From the NCBI RefSeq assembly GCF_003863335.1, contig NZ_RRAZ01000016.1:50931-114930 (forward strand): DNA of 64,000 nt, given 5' to 3'. Made by a program: the position numbers and the translations under genes. Shown in pieces: positions 36,251 through 45,245 of the stretch (position 1 is the stretch's first letter; each line of letters begins with the position of its first letter). This stretch comes from Falsigemmobacter faecalis. Its GTDB lineage: Bacteria > Pseudomonadota > Alphaproteobacteria > Rhodobacterales > Rhodobacteraceae. Below the pieces are notes generated by a model. The model was given only the letters and a program-made list of their open reading frames with translations. It ran no database searches and was not told where the DNA came from.

Positions 36251-36274
36251 GGCCGCCCCTCGGGGCGGCCTTTT
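36251..36274. terminator. Bidirectional terminator between pyrC and the FUSC gene
   Basis: GGCCGCCCC (36251-36259) / GGGGCGGCC (36262-36270), flanked by AAA on the left and TTTT on the right, so it can end transcripts from both sides. It touches the stop codon of the minus-strand gene at 36276. Confidence 0.85.
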
Positions 36275-36275
36275 G

Positions 36276-38201
36276 TCACTCTGGCGCAGTTTCCCGGCGC
36301 AGCCTTTGCAGATCACTCAACTCATGCAGGCCGCGGCCGACCAGATCGGCCTCCTCAATCAGCCCCGCGCCACGCAGCCGCCCGGCGAGGCGCTGCAGAG
36401 AGCGGATCAGCGCATAGGTATCGGTGCGGCTGACGCCCACCCGTTCCAGGGTGGCGGTGATCGCGCGATGCAGGCTCGGGCTCAGGCCCGCGCGCTGTTG
36501 CAACCCGCGCAGCATAAAGACGATCTCGGCCAGCTCCATCGTCACCAGGCCCTTGCGCATGGTCACGGCCTCGCGCTCATAGCGGCCCTGCTCAATCGCG
36601 GCCCAATGCGCGATGCGCTGAAAGCGCCCGGCAAAGCTCTGCCGCCAGTCATGCGCGGTGACCGCAAGGCTGCGGCTGACCGCCGTCTGCTGCATATCGG
36701 CCTTAATCATCCGCCAGAGCGCCTTGCGCCGCTCCCGCGCATCGGTGGGAAAGATCACCAGGAAGGCGAGATAGCCCAAAAGCGAGCCGCCGACCGCCAT
36801 AGAGGCCCGCAGCGCCGGGCTGTAAGTCTCGGTATAGGGCAGATAGCCCGGGCTCAGCAGCAGGAAGACCACGATCGCGTAATCCGGTGCCGAAAGCGAG
36901 GTAAAGCGGTGCGCGCGCAGAAAGCCAAAGATCAGCGCCGCCGGGATCAGGCACAACAGCTGCCCGAGCGGCGTCGGAAACAGCGGCCAGAGCAGCATCT
37001 CAACCAGCACCGCCACCAGACCCGCTGCCGCCTGGCCTTTGATCACATCGACCATTTTGCGCCGCGGGGTGACCCCGGTGGTCGCCAGCGCGACACAGAT
37101 CGCGGCAGAGACCAGCGGATATTGAAAGAGCGCGCTTTCACTCAGCAGCCAGCCCAGCGAGATGAGAAAGAGCACAAGGAAAATCCGCAAAGCCCCCTGC
37201 GCCGCCCCGCTCCAGTCCAGCTCATAGCGGTGACGCTCGGGCGTTTTCAGATCGAGCCGGCTGCGCGGATCCTGCAACCCCTCAAGGCTGACAGAAAGCG
37301 CCGTCAGCGCCTGTTCAAGCGCGCGGTTCTCGGTCAGGCCATGGCTGCGGCGCAGCGCGCGGGCCAGCCCGTCGTAATCGCTTTGACCGCGCAGCCGGGT
37401 GCCCAGCTCTTCGAGTTTTGCGCCAAGCGCCTCATTTTGCGGCTCCTGCCAGCAGGCGATCAGCAGATCGGTCAGGCTCGTCAGCATCTGCTCAATGCGG
37501 CGGGTGCCGCTGAAGCGGCCATTGGCGGTCAGCGTGTGCAGCTCATCGCGCAAAAGGCCCGCCGCCGACATCAGACGCCCGAAGTCGGCGATCTCGCGGC
37601 TGTCCGGGTCGCGCAACGCCTGGCCCGCACGTTGCAGGGTATCGGCTGCGAGGCGGCGGGCTTTCAGCCCGACCTCAGTTCCGCCGTTCTTCATCCCCGA
37701 GACCGCTGCCCAGAGCACCGCCGCCAGCGCGCCGATCAGCACCGTCACAATGCGGTCACCCGCGACATCCAGCACGGTTTCAGGGTTAAAGGGGTTCAAA
37801 ACGATCACAATGATCGCCGAATACCCCGAGAGCAGCGTGGCGTAAGACCTGTAAGAGCGCATGAGCGCGCCGGTAAAGGTCATCGCCGCCGACCAGAAGC
37901 AAAGCGCAAAGAGCTCAAAAGCCAGATTGCCCTGCCCCGCCCAGGCCACCAGCGCCCCAAAAAGCGAGCCGCAGAGGGTGCCGATAAAGCGGTAGGAGGA
38001 TTTCTCAACGATCTGCCCGCGCGTCGGCTGCAGCGTCAGGAAAACGGTGATTGCGGCCCACTGCGGATGCTCCAGCCGCAGGCCCCAGGCGATGCATAAA
38101 GCCGTCAGCGCGACCAGCGCGACCTGCAGCCCAACAACCAGCTTTGGCCGGTCAAACCCAAATGTCTCGAAGACACGAAAAATGCCGGTGACCCAGATCA
38201 T
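36276..38201 (-). CDS. FUSC family inner-membrane exporter
   Basis: 641-aa fusaric-acid-resistance/AaeB-like protein, which usually exports aromatic acids with a membrane-fusion partner. Two clusters of about five helices each (residues about 20-170 and 340-490) alternate with two cytoplasmic domains. Conserved segments include EHPQWAAITVFLTLQPTRG and SYRFIGTLCGSLFGALVA in the first half, and FQYPLVSAAICVALATTGVT and YSPALRASMAVGGSLLGYLA in the second. No HlyD-type partner lies next to it; the adaptor at 40833 belongs to another operon. Transcribed alone. Confidence 0.88.
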   Translation of the reverse strand: MIWVTGIFRVFETFGFDRPKLVVGLQVALVALTALCIAWGLRLEHPQWAAITVFLTLQPTRGQIVEKSSYRFIGTLCGSLFGALVAWAGQGNLAFELFALCFWSAAMTFTGALMRSYRSYATLLSGYSAIIVIVLNPFNPETVLDVAGDRIVTVLIGALAAVLWAAVSGMKNGGTEVGLKARRLAADTLQRAGQALRDPDSREIADFGRLMSAAGLLRDELHTLTANGRFSGTRRIEQMLTSLTDLLIACWQEPQNEALGAKLEELGTRLRGQSDYDGLARALRRSHGLTENRALEQALTALSVSLEGLQDPRSRLDLKTPERHRYELDWSGAAQGALRIFLVLFLISLGWLLSESALFQYPLVSAAICVALATTGVTPRRKMVDVIKGQAAAGLVAVLVEMLLWPLFPTPLGQLLCLIPAALIFGFLRAHRFTSLSAPDYAIVVFLLLSPGYLPYTETYSPALRASMAVGGSLLGYLAFLVIFPTDARERRKALWRMIKADMQQTAVSRSLAVTAHDWRQSFAGRFQRIAHWAAIEQGRYEREAVTMRKGLVTMELAEIVFMLRGLQQRAGLSPSLHRAITATLERVGVSRTDTYALIRSLQRLAGRLRGAGLIEEADLVGRGLHELSDLQRLRRETAPE

Positions 38202-38448
38202 CCCAGAACCGCATGACTTTCATGATAATGTCAGGCCTTCGCCTGTCCGCCCTGCGGGCGGCGTCCAGCCGATATCGCGCGCAAAGCCTCAGCGATACTG
38301 CGATCACGAAAACCGCCCTGCGGCAGATTGCCCCTCAAAGATGGCACGGCGCATAGCGGCCTTTTGGGGAGATATCCTTTGGGGTTCCTGTGATTGGCAG
38401 GGCGCGTCAGCGGTGTTGCAGACGTCTCCCGGGGCTGGAAGGCACTTC

Positions 38449-38609
38449 GCAGGCTGCTGAGACCGTATTTCGGGGCGGGGCGTTCGGAGAAATTTTCCCG
38501 AAGCCAAAGTGAAATTCAGCGCCATACCTGCTTTAAGCGGGTGAAACGAGGCTGATTTTCCGCATGTCAGAGACAACCCACCGCTTCGGTCGAGGTTTTC
38601 AGCACCCTG
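38449..38609 (-). repeat. Dispersed 160-nt repeat, copy B (inverted)
   Basis: Reverse complement of 26259-26420 with about four in five bases kept and almost equal length (161 against 162). Distance between the copies is about 12 kb, in opposite orientation. Confidence 0.75.
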
Positions 38610-38729
38610 TCAGGGGGCCCCTGGGGCTAATGGCCTGAGGTGTCGCGACCTGATCCTCGTCCGCGATCGGGTGAGGAACCGAAAGGCACCTAAGGGGCAT
38701 TGTCGCAATCGGGTTCGCTGCTGATCCTG

Positions 38730-38777
38730 CCGGGGCTGTTGCGCTATCCCCTGCGGGTCATAGCGCAACAGCCCCGG
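38730..38777. repeat. Perfect 18-bp inverted repeat
   Basis: CCGGGGCTGTTGCGCTAT (38730-38747) and its exact reverse complement (38760-38777), separated by 12 nt that can pair further (CCC/GGG). No T run on either side, so a terminator role is unlikely; it resembles a palindromic REP-like or transposon-end structure. Confidence 0.85.
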
Positions 38778-39705
38778 GAGTCATCCGGCATATTGAACGC
38801 TGGCCATGCTGAGCCTTCGCCGTTTTCCGGACGCGCGGGTCAGGCGGTTGAATATTCAATGAAAATCCCGGCTGTTAAAGAGCTTGCACGGGGGGCGGGG
38901 GCGGCTCGGGCGACTGGGACGCTGGCTTTCGCCCCCCGTGTTCTGCGGTCACACCCAGGACCGGGTGGCCCATCAGACCGAGGCGTTCGCTGATGTCTTC
39001 CACCTGTTCCGCCAGCAGATGGGTCACTGCGCCGTCACGCGGGATCCTTCCCGTTATATCAGCAGGCGTCCGGGTATGAGCAGGATAAGCATCTGATCCG
39101 GGGGATCAAATGCCCTGCGATTGGATGAACTGCCTCAAACAGCCCGGCCAGAGGTTCATGGCCATGGCATTCGACAGGCAGGTCGCAGACGTCCAAATCC
39201 GTGCTCTTCGCAGTCGCTCTCGGACCGATGGCCTTCGACGGCTCAGTCCTGAACCGCGTCACAGCACCCGGCACGCCGACGGCCATCCCTGTTCCATAAA
39301 GCTGAGCAGGTTTCATACTAAAGCCGATTTGCGCAACAGACCCGGGTTCTGCGCTCCGTGGCGGGTATTGGTCCGGTTTGTGCCAGCCTTCTGCCCGAAC
39401 TCGGCCCGTGACGGCTGGATGGCCCCGACAGCGGCCCCTGAGAGGACGCCGTATGATCCGTCGGAGGGCGAAAAGATTTGCGGCAGGCGCTGTTTCAGGC
39501 AGCGCGCGCGGCCCCCTGCACACTCCTGCTCTGCAGGCGGCCGCCCAGCGACTTCGCGATGAGGGAAAGTCCATAAAGTCGTAATGAGTGCAATCGCCAG
39601 GCGGCTTGTGGCGATTGCGAATGCCAACCTCATATCAAGCAAGATATGGATCGCCTGAGCAGCCTGGAGACAGGATTGCCGGATCAGCTGCTCACAACTC
39701 CCCCC

Positions 39706-40818
39706 TCAGAATGCCGACAGCAGGTTCAGGGAGACCCGGCTCAGGCTGTCGGAGGGGCGTGCCGCAAGCGGACGGGCGAGGTTGACATTGATCACCCCCA
39801 GCGGGCTTTTCCAGTAGAGGGCCACCCCGGCTGCGCTGCGCAAAGAAAACCCGTCGTCGATCAGACCTCCCGCCCCCGAGGGGCGGCCATCAAGGCCCCA
39901 GGCGCTGCCCGCGTCAAGAAACACCCCGACCGAAAGCGGGCCGCGGGTATCGCGGCGCAGCTCAAGGCTGCTTTGCAGATAGTTGCGCCCGCCCAGCGCG
40001 GTATCGGTCACGCCGGCGAGATAATCGCGCGGCCCGGCCCCGCCTGCCGCAAAGCCGCGCAAAGACCTGCCGCCGACAAAGGCGCGGTCGTGCAGCGACA
40101 CCGCCTGCCCGGCCCGCCCCTCAGTGGTGCCGCCGCTGACCCTGAAGCTGAGCGCCCAATCGGGGTGCAGACGGCGCGCCAGCAGCGCCGAGGCCTCAAA
40201 CGCGCGAAAGCGCCGCTCTCCGGTCAGGGCCGCAGTCACCGTCAGATCCAGCTGATGCCCGACCCCTGGGAGCGTGGCGTGATCCACCCGGCCGAGGCGC
40301 AGAGCAGCCTCAAGCCCGGCGGCATCCGAATGGCCGGTCTCGGCCGCGACCACAGGGGATGTGGCGCTGCGCAGATTGGAAAGGGAATTTTCCTGCCAGA
40401 AGAGCCCGAAGTGATAACCCGCACCGGGACGCAGCTCTGCGCTGATGCCAAAGCCCAGCCGGGTGCGGGCGGTGTCATAGCCGTCGTTCTCCCAGTCCGA
40501 GCGGCTGTGCTGGGCGGTGATCACCCCCCGCGTGCTGCGGCCAAAGGCGGTATCGCCCAGATCATGGCGCCAGCGCAGGCGCAGACGGCCCTCTTCTCCC
40601 CGGGCGCCGCCGCGGTAGTCGATCTCTGCATCAAGGCCGGATTTCAGAATATCCTCACCGCGCAGACCGATGCTGCCGATGGCCCCGCGGGTGGAGGACC
40701 AGGCCGCGCCGGCGCTGAGCATCGCGCCGCCGGAGGGGCTTTGCGCGGCCAGCGGCAGGGCGCTGCTGAGCCCGGCAAGGGCCGCAAGCGCAAGGGTTTG
40801 TCGGGCGGTCCGGATCAT
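39706..40818 (-). CDS. Omp85/BamA-like outer-membrane barrel without POTRA domains
   Basis: 370-aa outer-membrane protein. Sec signal peptide at the N-terminus (ARQTLALAALAGLSSALPLA, cleavage near AQS). The rest is alternating amphipathic beta sequence with surface-antigen (D15) features: the hairpin motif VGGRSLRGFAAGG, GVFLDAGSAWG, GVALYWKSPLGVINVNLARP and a terminal aromatic residue (LLSAF). No POTRA region precedes the barrel. Start MIRTARQ (ATG 40818) has AAAGGAG upstream. It is the last gene of the giant-adhesin operon, 14 nt after the HlyD-like gene, and may insert or export the giant protein or complete the outer-membrane pore. Confidence 0.8.
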   Translation of the reverse strand: MIRTARQTLALAALAGLSSALPLAAQSPSGGAMLSAGAAWSSTRGAIGSIGLRGEDILKSGLDAEIDYRGGARGEEGRLRLRWRHDLGDTAFGRSTRGVITAQHSRSDWENDGYDTARTRLGFGISAELRPGAGYHFGLFWQENSLSNLRSATSPVVAAETGHSDAAGLEAALRLGRVDHATLPGVGHQLDLTVTAALTGERRFRAFEASALLARRLHPDWALSFRVSGGTTEGRAGQAVSLHDRAFVGGRSLRGFAAGGAGPRDYLAGVTDTALGGRNYLQSSLELRRDTRGPLSVGVFLDAGSAWGLDGRPSGAGGLIDDGFSLRSAAGVALYWKSPLGVINVNLARPLAARPSDSLSRVSLNLLSAF

Positions 40819-40832
40819 GGCAGCGGCTCCTT

Positions 40833-41723
40833 TCAAAGCGCGGGCGTCAGCAGCCTGCAATCAAGCCCCGGAAGCAGATCCGGTGCGCTGAGGGTGTAGA
40901 AAAACGAGATCGTCCCGGAGGACATATCCGCCGCGGCTGCGGCGTAATCAAAGATCAGATCGCGCGGACTGCCGCCGATCTCGGCGCGGTGCCCGGTCCG
41001 CGCCAGAAGCGCGGGGGCTTTGGCGGCCGGAACCCAGGCCTCGACCCGCAGGGGGTCGGTGACGATGATCACGGCAATGGGCTGCTGGGCATCCGGGGCC
41101 TCGCCGGGATTGATCAGCATTTCGCCGATCATGCCGTCGACCGGGCTTTTCACCTCGGATTTATCGGCCATCACCGCAACGCGCGCGGCCTCAAGGGCGG
41201 CAAAGCGCAACTCAGCCTCGGCGCGGGCCAGCTCCCCCCTGGCAAGATCGAGCTCAAGCCGCGCGGTTTCTTCCTCGGCCTGCGAGACCGCGCGGGATTT
41301 CAGCGCGCCCTGCAGCCGCTCGTGGCGCAGGGCCATCCCCGCCACGCGGGCGGCGGCGGTATCGCGGACGGAGTGATCTTCGGCCCTGGCCTCGGCCAGA
41401 GCCAGCTCAGCCCCGATCAGCCGCATGTCAAAGCGCGCGAGCACATCGCCCTTTTTCACCTGCTGCCCCGGACGAACCTTCACAGCCTCCACAACCCCCG
41501 AGACCGGGGCCGCCACCTTCACCTCACGTGAGGCGCGCACGGCACAGCTGATGCTTTGCGTGGCCGCCGCAGCCCCGGCCTGAAGGGGCTGCGCCAGCGG
41601 AAGAACGGGCGCGGGCGGCGGTGCGGTGAGGCCGGTGAACCCGGCGGCTTTTTCAGCCACTGCCGCGCCCGCGCAGAGCCAGAGCCCCCCCGCAAGCAGC
41701 ACAGCCTGTTTAGCGCAGGACAT
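40833..41723 (-). CDS. HlyD/RND-type periplasmic adaptor
   Basis: 296-aa membrane-fusion protein. An N-terminal hydrophobic stretch (VLLAGGLWLCAGAAVA) acts as signal or anchor. The first half-lipoyl domain reads AAPVSGVVEAVKVRPGQQVK; a helical hairpin follows (about 105-180, Ala/Glu/Arg-rich) and the second half-lipoyl SPVDGMIGEMLINPGE, then a beta-barrel domain. Its start overlaps the TolC-like gene by 14 nt, so the two are coupled. It would bridge an inner-membrane component to the TolC-like channel. Shorter than typical HlyD and more like RND adaptors. Confidence 0.85.
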   Translation of the reverse strand: MSCAKQAVLLAGGLWLCAGAAVAEKAAGFTGLTAPPPAPVLPLAQPLQAGAAAATQSISCAVRASREVKVAAPVSGVVEAVKVRPGQQVKKGDVLARFDMRLIGAELALAEARAEDHSVRDTAAARVAGMALRHERLQGALKSRAVSQAEEETARLELDLARGELARAEAELRFAALEAARVAVMADKSEVKSPVDGMIGEMLINPGEAPDAQQPIAVIIVTDPLRVEAWVPAAKAPALLARTGHRAEIGGSPRDLIFDYAAAAADMSSGTISFFYTLSAPDLLPGLDCRLLTPAL

Positions 41724-43194
41724 TCTTGGTCATCGCCCCGGTCAGATACTGCAGCTTTGCCCAGGCGCGCAGATATTCAATCTGCTGGACCTGAACTTCC
41801 ATCTTCAGCCCGCTGGCCTGACGCTCACGGGCGGCGAGCAGCAGATCATTGGATTCCCCCGAGCTCATCCGCTCGCGCTCGGTTTTCACGTTGCCCGCCG
41901 CATTGCCATGGGCCTGCGACAGCCGCCCGATTGAGGCCGTCAGCTGCTTCATCCGCTCCAGCGTCATGGTGGTGCCGGTATCGACCTGACGGCGCACGGC
42001 GTGGAAATCAACGATCGCGGCGCGCAGATCCACATTGGCATCCAACGTGCGCAGACCGTCCCCCCGGGCGTTGAAGATCGGCAGAGTGACCCGGATCCCC
42101 GTGGTCGTCTCTTCCGTTTCCGATCCGCCGCCAAAACGGCTGCCCGCGCGCACTTCGGTTTCCATCGACATGAAGAGATCGATCACCGGCGCGAAATCCG
42201 AGGCAATGGCCTGTTTGCGGGCCAGATCCGCCTGGACCACCGACATGGCGATCCCGGTCAGCTCCGGGTTGGCGCGGCGGGCGGCCTCTTTGGCGGCCTC
42301 GGCAGAGATGCGGCGCTCGGTGCCGAGCACGCCCGAGGGGACCGAGATCGCCTGGACATCCGAAATCGCGGTGCCGCTGAGATAGGACAGACGGCTCAGC
42401 GCTTCGTTCAGGCGGGTGATCTCCATGGCGAGATCGCTTTCGGTGCGGGCCTGTTCGGCCATGATGGCGCGGCGCGAGGTGTCGTTTGAAAGCCCCGTCT
42501 CGGTCAGCGCGGATTCCGCAGTGGCCTGGCGCGTCAGGCTGCCCGAGCGCTGCTTCAGTTCGGCGATTTTGACCTTGCTCTGGCTCGCTTCGAGATAGGC
42601 GTCGAAGGTCTCATAAAGCGCCTTCTGGACGGTGGCGATATAGCGCAGCTCCGAGGCAGTGCGGGCCGTGCTGCCCAGACGGATGCCATAGATACGGCTC
42701 ATGTCGAGAAGGGGCTGGCGCAGCTCCACCGTCATGGTGGTGACCGGATAGCTCGCGGTGCCCAGCTGGAAGACAGCGTTGTCGGAGGCGACAACCGCCG
42801 TGTCCACCGTCGTCGAGGTATAGCTCAGGCTGACCTGCGGCAGATAGCCAAAGAGCGCGCGCAGCCGCTGCGCATCGGCGCGGTTGATCTGCTGGGCGGC
42901 GCGGCCGATGTCGGGGTTGCGCTTCAGCGCCGCCTCCAGCATCTGGCTGAGCGGCTGCACACCGGCATTGGCCGTGGCATCCTCACCAAAGGCCGAGTTC
43001 AGCGCCGCGATGGAATTGGCCCGCGCCATGGTTTTGTCGAACTGCGCGGTCGCGGCGGTGAGGCGTTTTTCGGCCACACCGTCCTCCACCAGGCCCTCCA
43101 GCCGCTCGGGCGTGGCCTTATTGGACATCCCGTCACAGGCCGACAGGGTGAAGGCCGATGCCAGGGCAAGCGCGCCTATGACACTCTTTTGCAT
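41710..43194 (-). CDS. TolC-family outer-membrane channel (lipoprotein)
   Basis: 494-aa outer-membrane efflux protein. The signal ends in a lipobox (ALASAFTLSAC-D), so the mature protein is probably a lipoprotein, as in OprM/NodT-type factors. Two repeats of long helices are visible (AQQINRADAQRLRALFGYLP; QSKVKIAELKQRSGSLTRQA; VQADLARKQAIASDFAPVID) with short strands between (QVSLSYTSTTVDT). The start is ATG of MQKSVIGALALA; an upstream in-frame ATG would add five residues. Sits between the protease/HlyD fusion gene (11-nt gap) and the HlyD-like gene. Expected to form the outer-membrane tunnel for the giant RTX protein. Confidence 0.88.
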   Translation of the reverse strand: MQKSVIGALALASAFTLSACDGMSNKATPERLEGLVEDGVAEKRLTAATAQFDKTMARANSIAALNSAFGEDATANAGVQPLSQMLEAALKRNPDIGRAAQQINRADAQRLRALFGYLPQVSLSYTSTTVDTAVVASDNAVFQLGTASYPVTTMTVELRQPLLDMSRIYGIRLGSTARTASELRYIATVQKALYETFDAYLEASQSKVKIAELKQRSGSLTRQATAESALTETGLSNDTSRRAIMAEQARTESDLAMEITRLNEALSRLSYLSGTAISDVQAISVPSGVLGTERRISAEAAKEAARRANPELTGIAMSVVQADLARKQAIASDFAPVIDLFMSMETEVRAGSRFGGGSETEETTTGIRVTLPIFNARGDGLRTLDANVDLRAAIVDFHAVRRQVDTGTTMTLERMKQLTASIGRLSQAHGNAAGNVKTERERMSSGESNDLLLAARERQASGLKMEVQVQQIEYLRAWAKLQYLTGAMTKNVLR

Positions 43195-43205
43195 GGTCTG
43201 ATCTC

Positions 43206-45245
43206 TCAATATTCTGCGGCCTGTGACCCGCTGTTGCGTTCAAGCCTTTGTTGCTTTTCAGCGATTTCGGCGTTTCTGAATTCGGAAATTTTGCCTTCAA
43301 CCCAACCGGCGAGATGCCTCCAGCCGGCAATCTTCCCAAATACAAGACGAACCTGGCCCGCGCCCGTTTCCACCTCTCCGGCGGTGAGGGGCGCGGTTAC
43401 ATGCAAAGTGAAACTACGGCCTGCGCTGCCGCCTGAGGCATTGTCGTGGCGCAGTTCTTCGGCAAGCCGCAGGGCGGCTGGCTCAAGGGGGTGGTAGCGG
43501 CCATCAAGGCGCAGCTCGGCGCCGATCAGGCCGCGGTCGAAATGCTCAACCCAGCCTTCGGGCATGGCCGCGACCAGGCTGAGGGCCGCGCCTTCGGGCA
43601 TGAAGCGCCCGGCCACCGAGCCCGCGGCCAGATGCTCACCGGGCTTCATCTGCTGCGTCAGGGTGAACCGGCCCGCGGCGGGGGCGGTCAGAAAAAGCGC
43701 GTCGCGCTCGGCTTTCAGCAGGGCGTGCTGTTCCTGCGCCAGCTCCAGCTGATCAAGGCCGCGCTGCAGCCCTGCCGCGCCGCTGGCCGAGCCGATCCGC
43801 ACCAGATGCTGCGCCTCAGCAAGGGCGAGAGAGGCAAGGGCCAGACGCGCGTCCAGCACCGAATCCACCAGCACGACCAGCGGATCTCCGGCGGCGCGCA
43901 GGCCGTCTCCGGTCGCATGTCCGGCCACGAACCCCGGCTGCGGCAGGCTGAGGGCATAATGCCCGAAGCTGTCGGGCACCACATCAAGCACCACCCGCGG
44001 CGCGATCGGCACAAAGAGAAGCGCGGTCAGCCCAAGGCCCAGACCCGCGGCCAGAGCTTTGCGCCAGTGGCTGCCCGGGCGCTCGCCCCCTTCTGCTCCG
44101 GCACCGGGGGGCGCGGGGGGCGGCGTCATCGACAACCGGCTGAGGGTCGGGGCCGCCAGCATCATCCAGCCGCCCCAGAGCCCGAGAAACAGCCCGAGCC
44201 CAAGGTAGCGCGGCAGCACCTGCCACACGAGGGTAAAGAGCACAAACCAGCGGTAGAACATTGAGCTGACACCATAAAGCGCCAGCCAGGCCTCATAGCC
44301 GCGCCCGAACTGCCGGGGCGTGGCCGAAAGCCCCAGCGCCCCGCGCCAGCCACGCTTCAGCGCGGCCGTGGCATCGGTGCCCAGATTGCGGTGGTTCAGC
44401 GCATCGGCGAGCAGAAAATAGCCATCCATCCGCATCAGCGGATTGGCATTGAGCAAGAGCGAGCTGAAGACCGCAAAGACAAAGGCCCGCCCCACGACCT
44501 GACGCAACTCTCCCTCCGGCAGCAGATGCCAGACCAGAAAGAGCACAAAGCCCAGGACGATATCCGTGACGATCCCCGCGCCGGAAATCAGCATCCGCTG
44601 GCGGCGTGAGGCGGTCAGATCCGCCTCTGAGCAATCGACATAGGGGATCGGATAAAAGCCGATGATATTAACCCCGGCCTGGCGCAGCCGCACACCGCAG
44701 GCGGTCGCGGCCAGCACATGGCCGAACTCATGGAGGATCTTCAGAAACGGGGCGACAGCGCCAAAGGTCAGCAGCGCTTCAAGGCTGAAGACCTCGTTGA
44801 ACTCTGCCATGATCTTCCAGTCGTTGCGCACCCCCAGCACCGCGGCGAGGGCCATGAGCCCCAAAAGCACCATCAGCCCCGGCAGACCAAAGACATGCGG
44901 GGCGAGGGGGGCCGCAAAGGGCTGGATCCGGGAGGCATCAAAAAGCGGCAGCTGCAACGACATGGGATTGAAGGGCTTTTTGCGAAAGCGCACCGCGTCG
45001 CGCAGCTGGCGCACCCAGGCCAGCGCGCCAAAGCCAAGCCGGGCCTCTTCCGGGTCCAGCGCCGCCGCGCCCTGCCCGCCCCGTGCCACCACCTCTGCCA
45101 GCCCGCGATAGCCAAGCGCCGCCCGACGGCTGAGCCGCAGGATCTGCCCGCTTACGCGGTCCGCCAGCAGATAGCTGAACCCCCGGCCCTCCGCCGAGAG
45201 ATGCAACTCGATCTGCTTTACAAGTGCAGGCCGAGGTAGGTCCAA
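43206..45245 (-). CDS. M50 metalloprotease-like membrane protein fused to HlyD-like tail
   Basis: 679 aa. A cytoplasmic N-terminus of about 110 residues contains RSGQILRLSRRA-like winged-helix character. About residues 125-400 form a polytopic membrane domain with the site-2-protease signature ILHEFGHVLAATA (HExxH) and the second motif NANPLMRMDGYFLLAD (NP..DG), so the zinc site looks intact. Another helix near 425-440 anchors a periplasmic HlyD-like part (APRVVLDV, TAPAAGRFTLTQQMKPGEHL). This resembles putative peptide zinc metalloproteases (YydH/PDP type) linked to export of peptides or RTX proteins. The start is TTG 45245 with AAGGA upstream, overlapping the previous gene by 28 nt. Confidence 0.85.
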   Translation of the reverse strand: MDLPRPALVKQIELHLSAEGRGFSYLLADRVSGQILRLSRRAALGYRGLAEVVARGGQGAAALDPEEARLGFGALAWVRQLRDAVRFRKKPFNPMSLQLPLFDASRIQPFAAPLAPHVFGLPGLMVLLGLMALAAVLGVRNDWKIMAEFNEVFSLEALLTFGAVAPFLKILHEFGHVLAATACGVRLRQAGVNIIGFYPIPYVDCSEADLTASRRQRMLISGAGIVTDIVLGFVLFLVWHLLPEGELRQVVGRAFVFAVFSSLLLNANPLMRMDGYFLLADALNHRNLGTDATAALKRGWRGALGLSATPRQFGRGYEAWLALYGVSSMFYRWFVLFTLVWQVLPRYLGLGLFLGLWGGWMMLAAPTLSRLSMTPPPAPPGAGAEGGERPGSHWRKALAAGLGLGLTALLFVPIAPRVVLDVVPDSFGHYALSLPQPGFVAGHATGDGLRAAGDPLVVLVDSVLDARLALASLALAEAQHLVRIGSASGAAGLQRGLDQLELAQEQHALLKAERDALFLTAPAAGRFTLTQQMKPGEHLAAGSVAGRFMPEGAALSLVAAMPEGWVEHFDRGLIGAELRLDGRYHPLEPAALRLAEELRHDNASGGSAGRSFTLHVTAPLTAGEVETGAGQVRLVFGKIAGWRHLAGWVEGKISEFRNAEIAEKQQRLERNSGSQAAEY

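Larger units (their letters stand above)
38202..39705. other. 1.5-kb gene-free region with repeats
   Basis: Contains copy B of the dispersed repeat and an 18-bp hairpin; also a small inverted repeat CATATC/GATATG at 39631-39648. The short frames on both strands show no recognisable protein and no ribosome sites. It separates the FUSC gene from the adhesin operon and could be the scar of decayed mobile DNA. Confidence 0.5.

Noticed and set aside
36273..38099. 608-aa plus-strand frame opposite the FUSC gene
   Set aside because: Arg/Gln/Pro-rich shadow; the minus frame has the FUSC membrane pattern.
38304..38576. 90-aa minus-strand frame similar to a plus-strand peptide near 26350
   Set aside because: Similarity comes from the 160-nt repeat; neither frame has a proper start or covers a known domain, so it is reported as a repeat and not as a gene.
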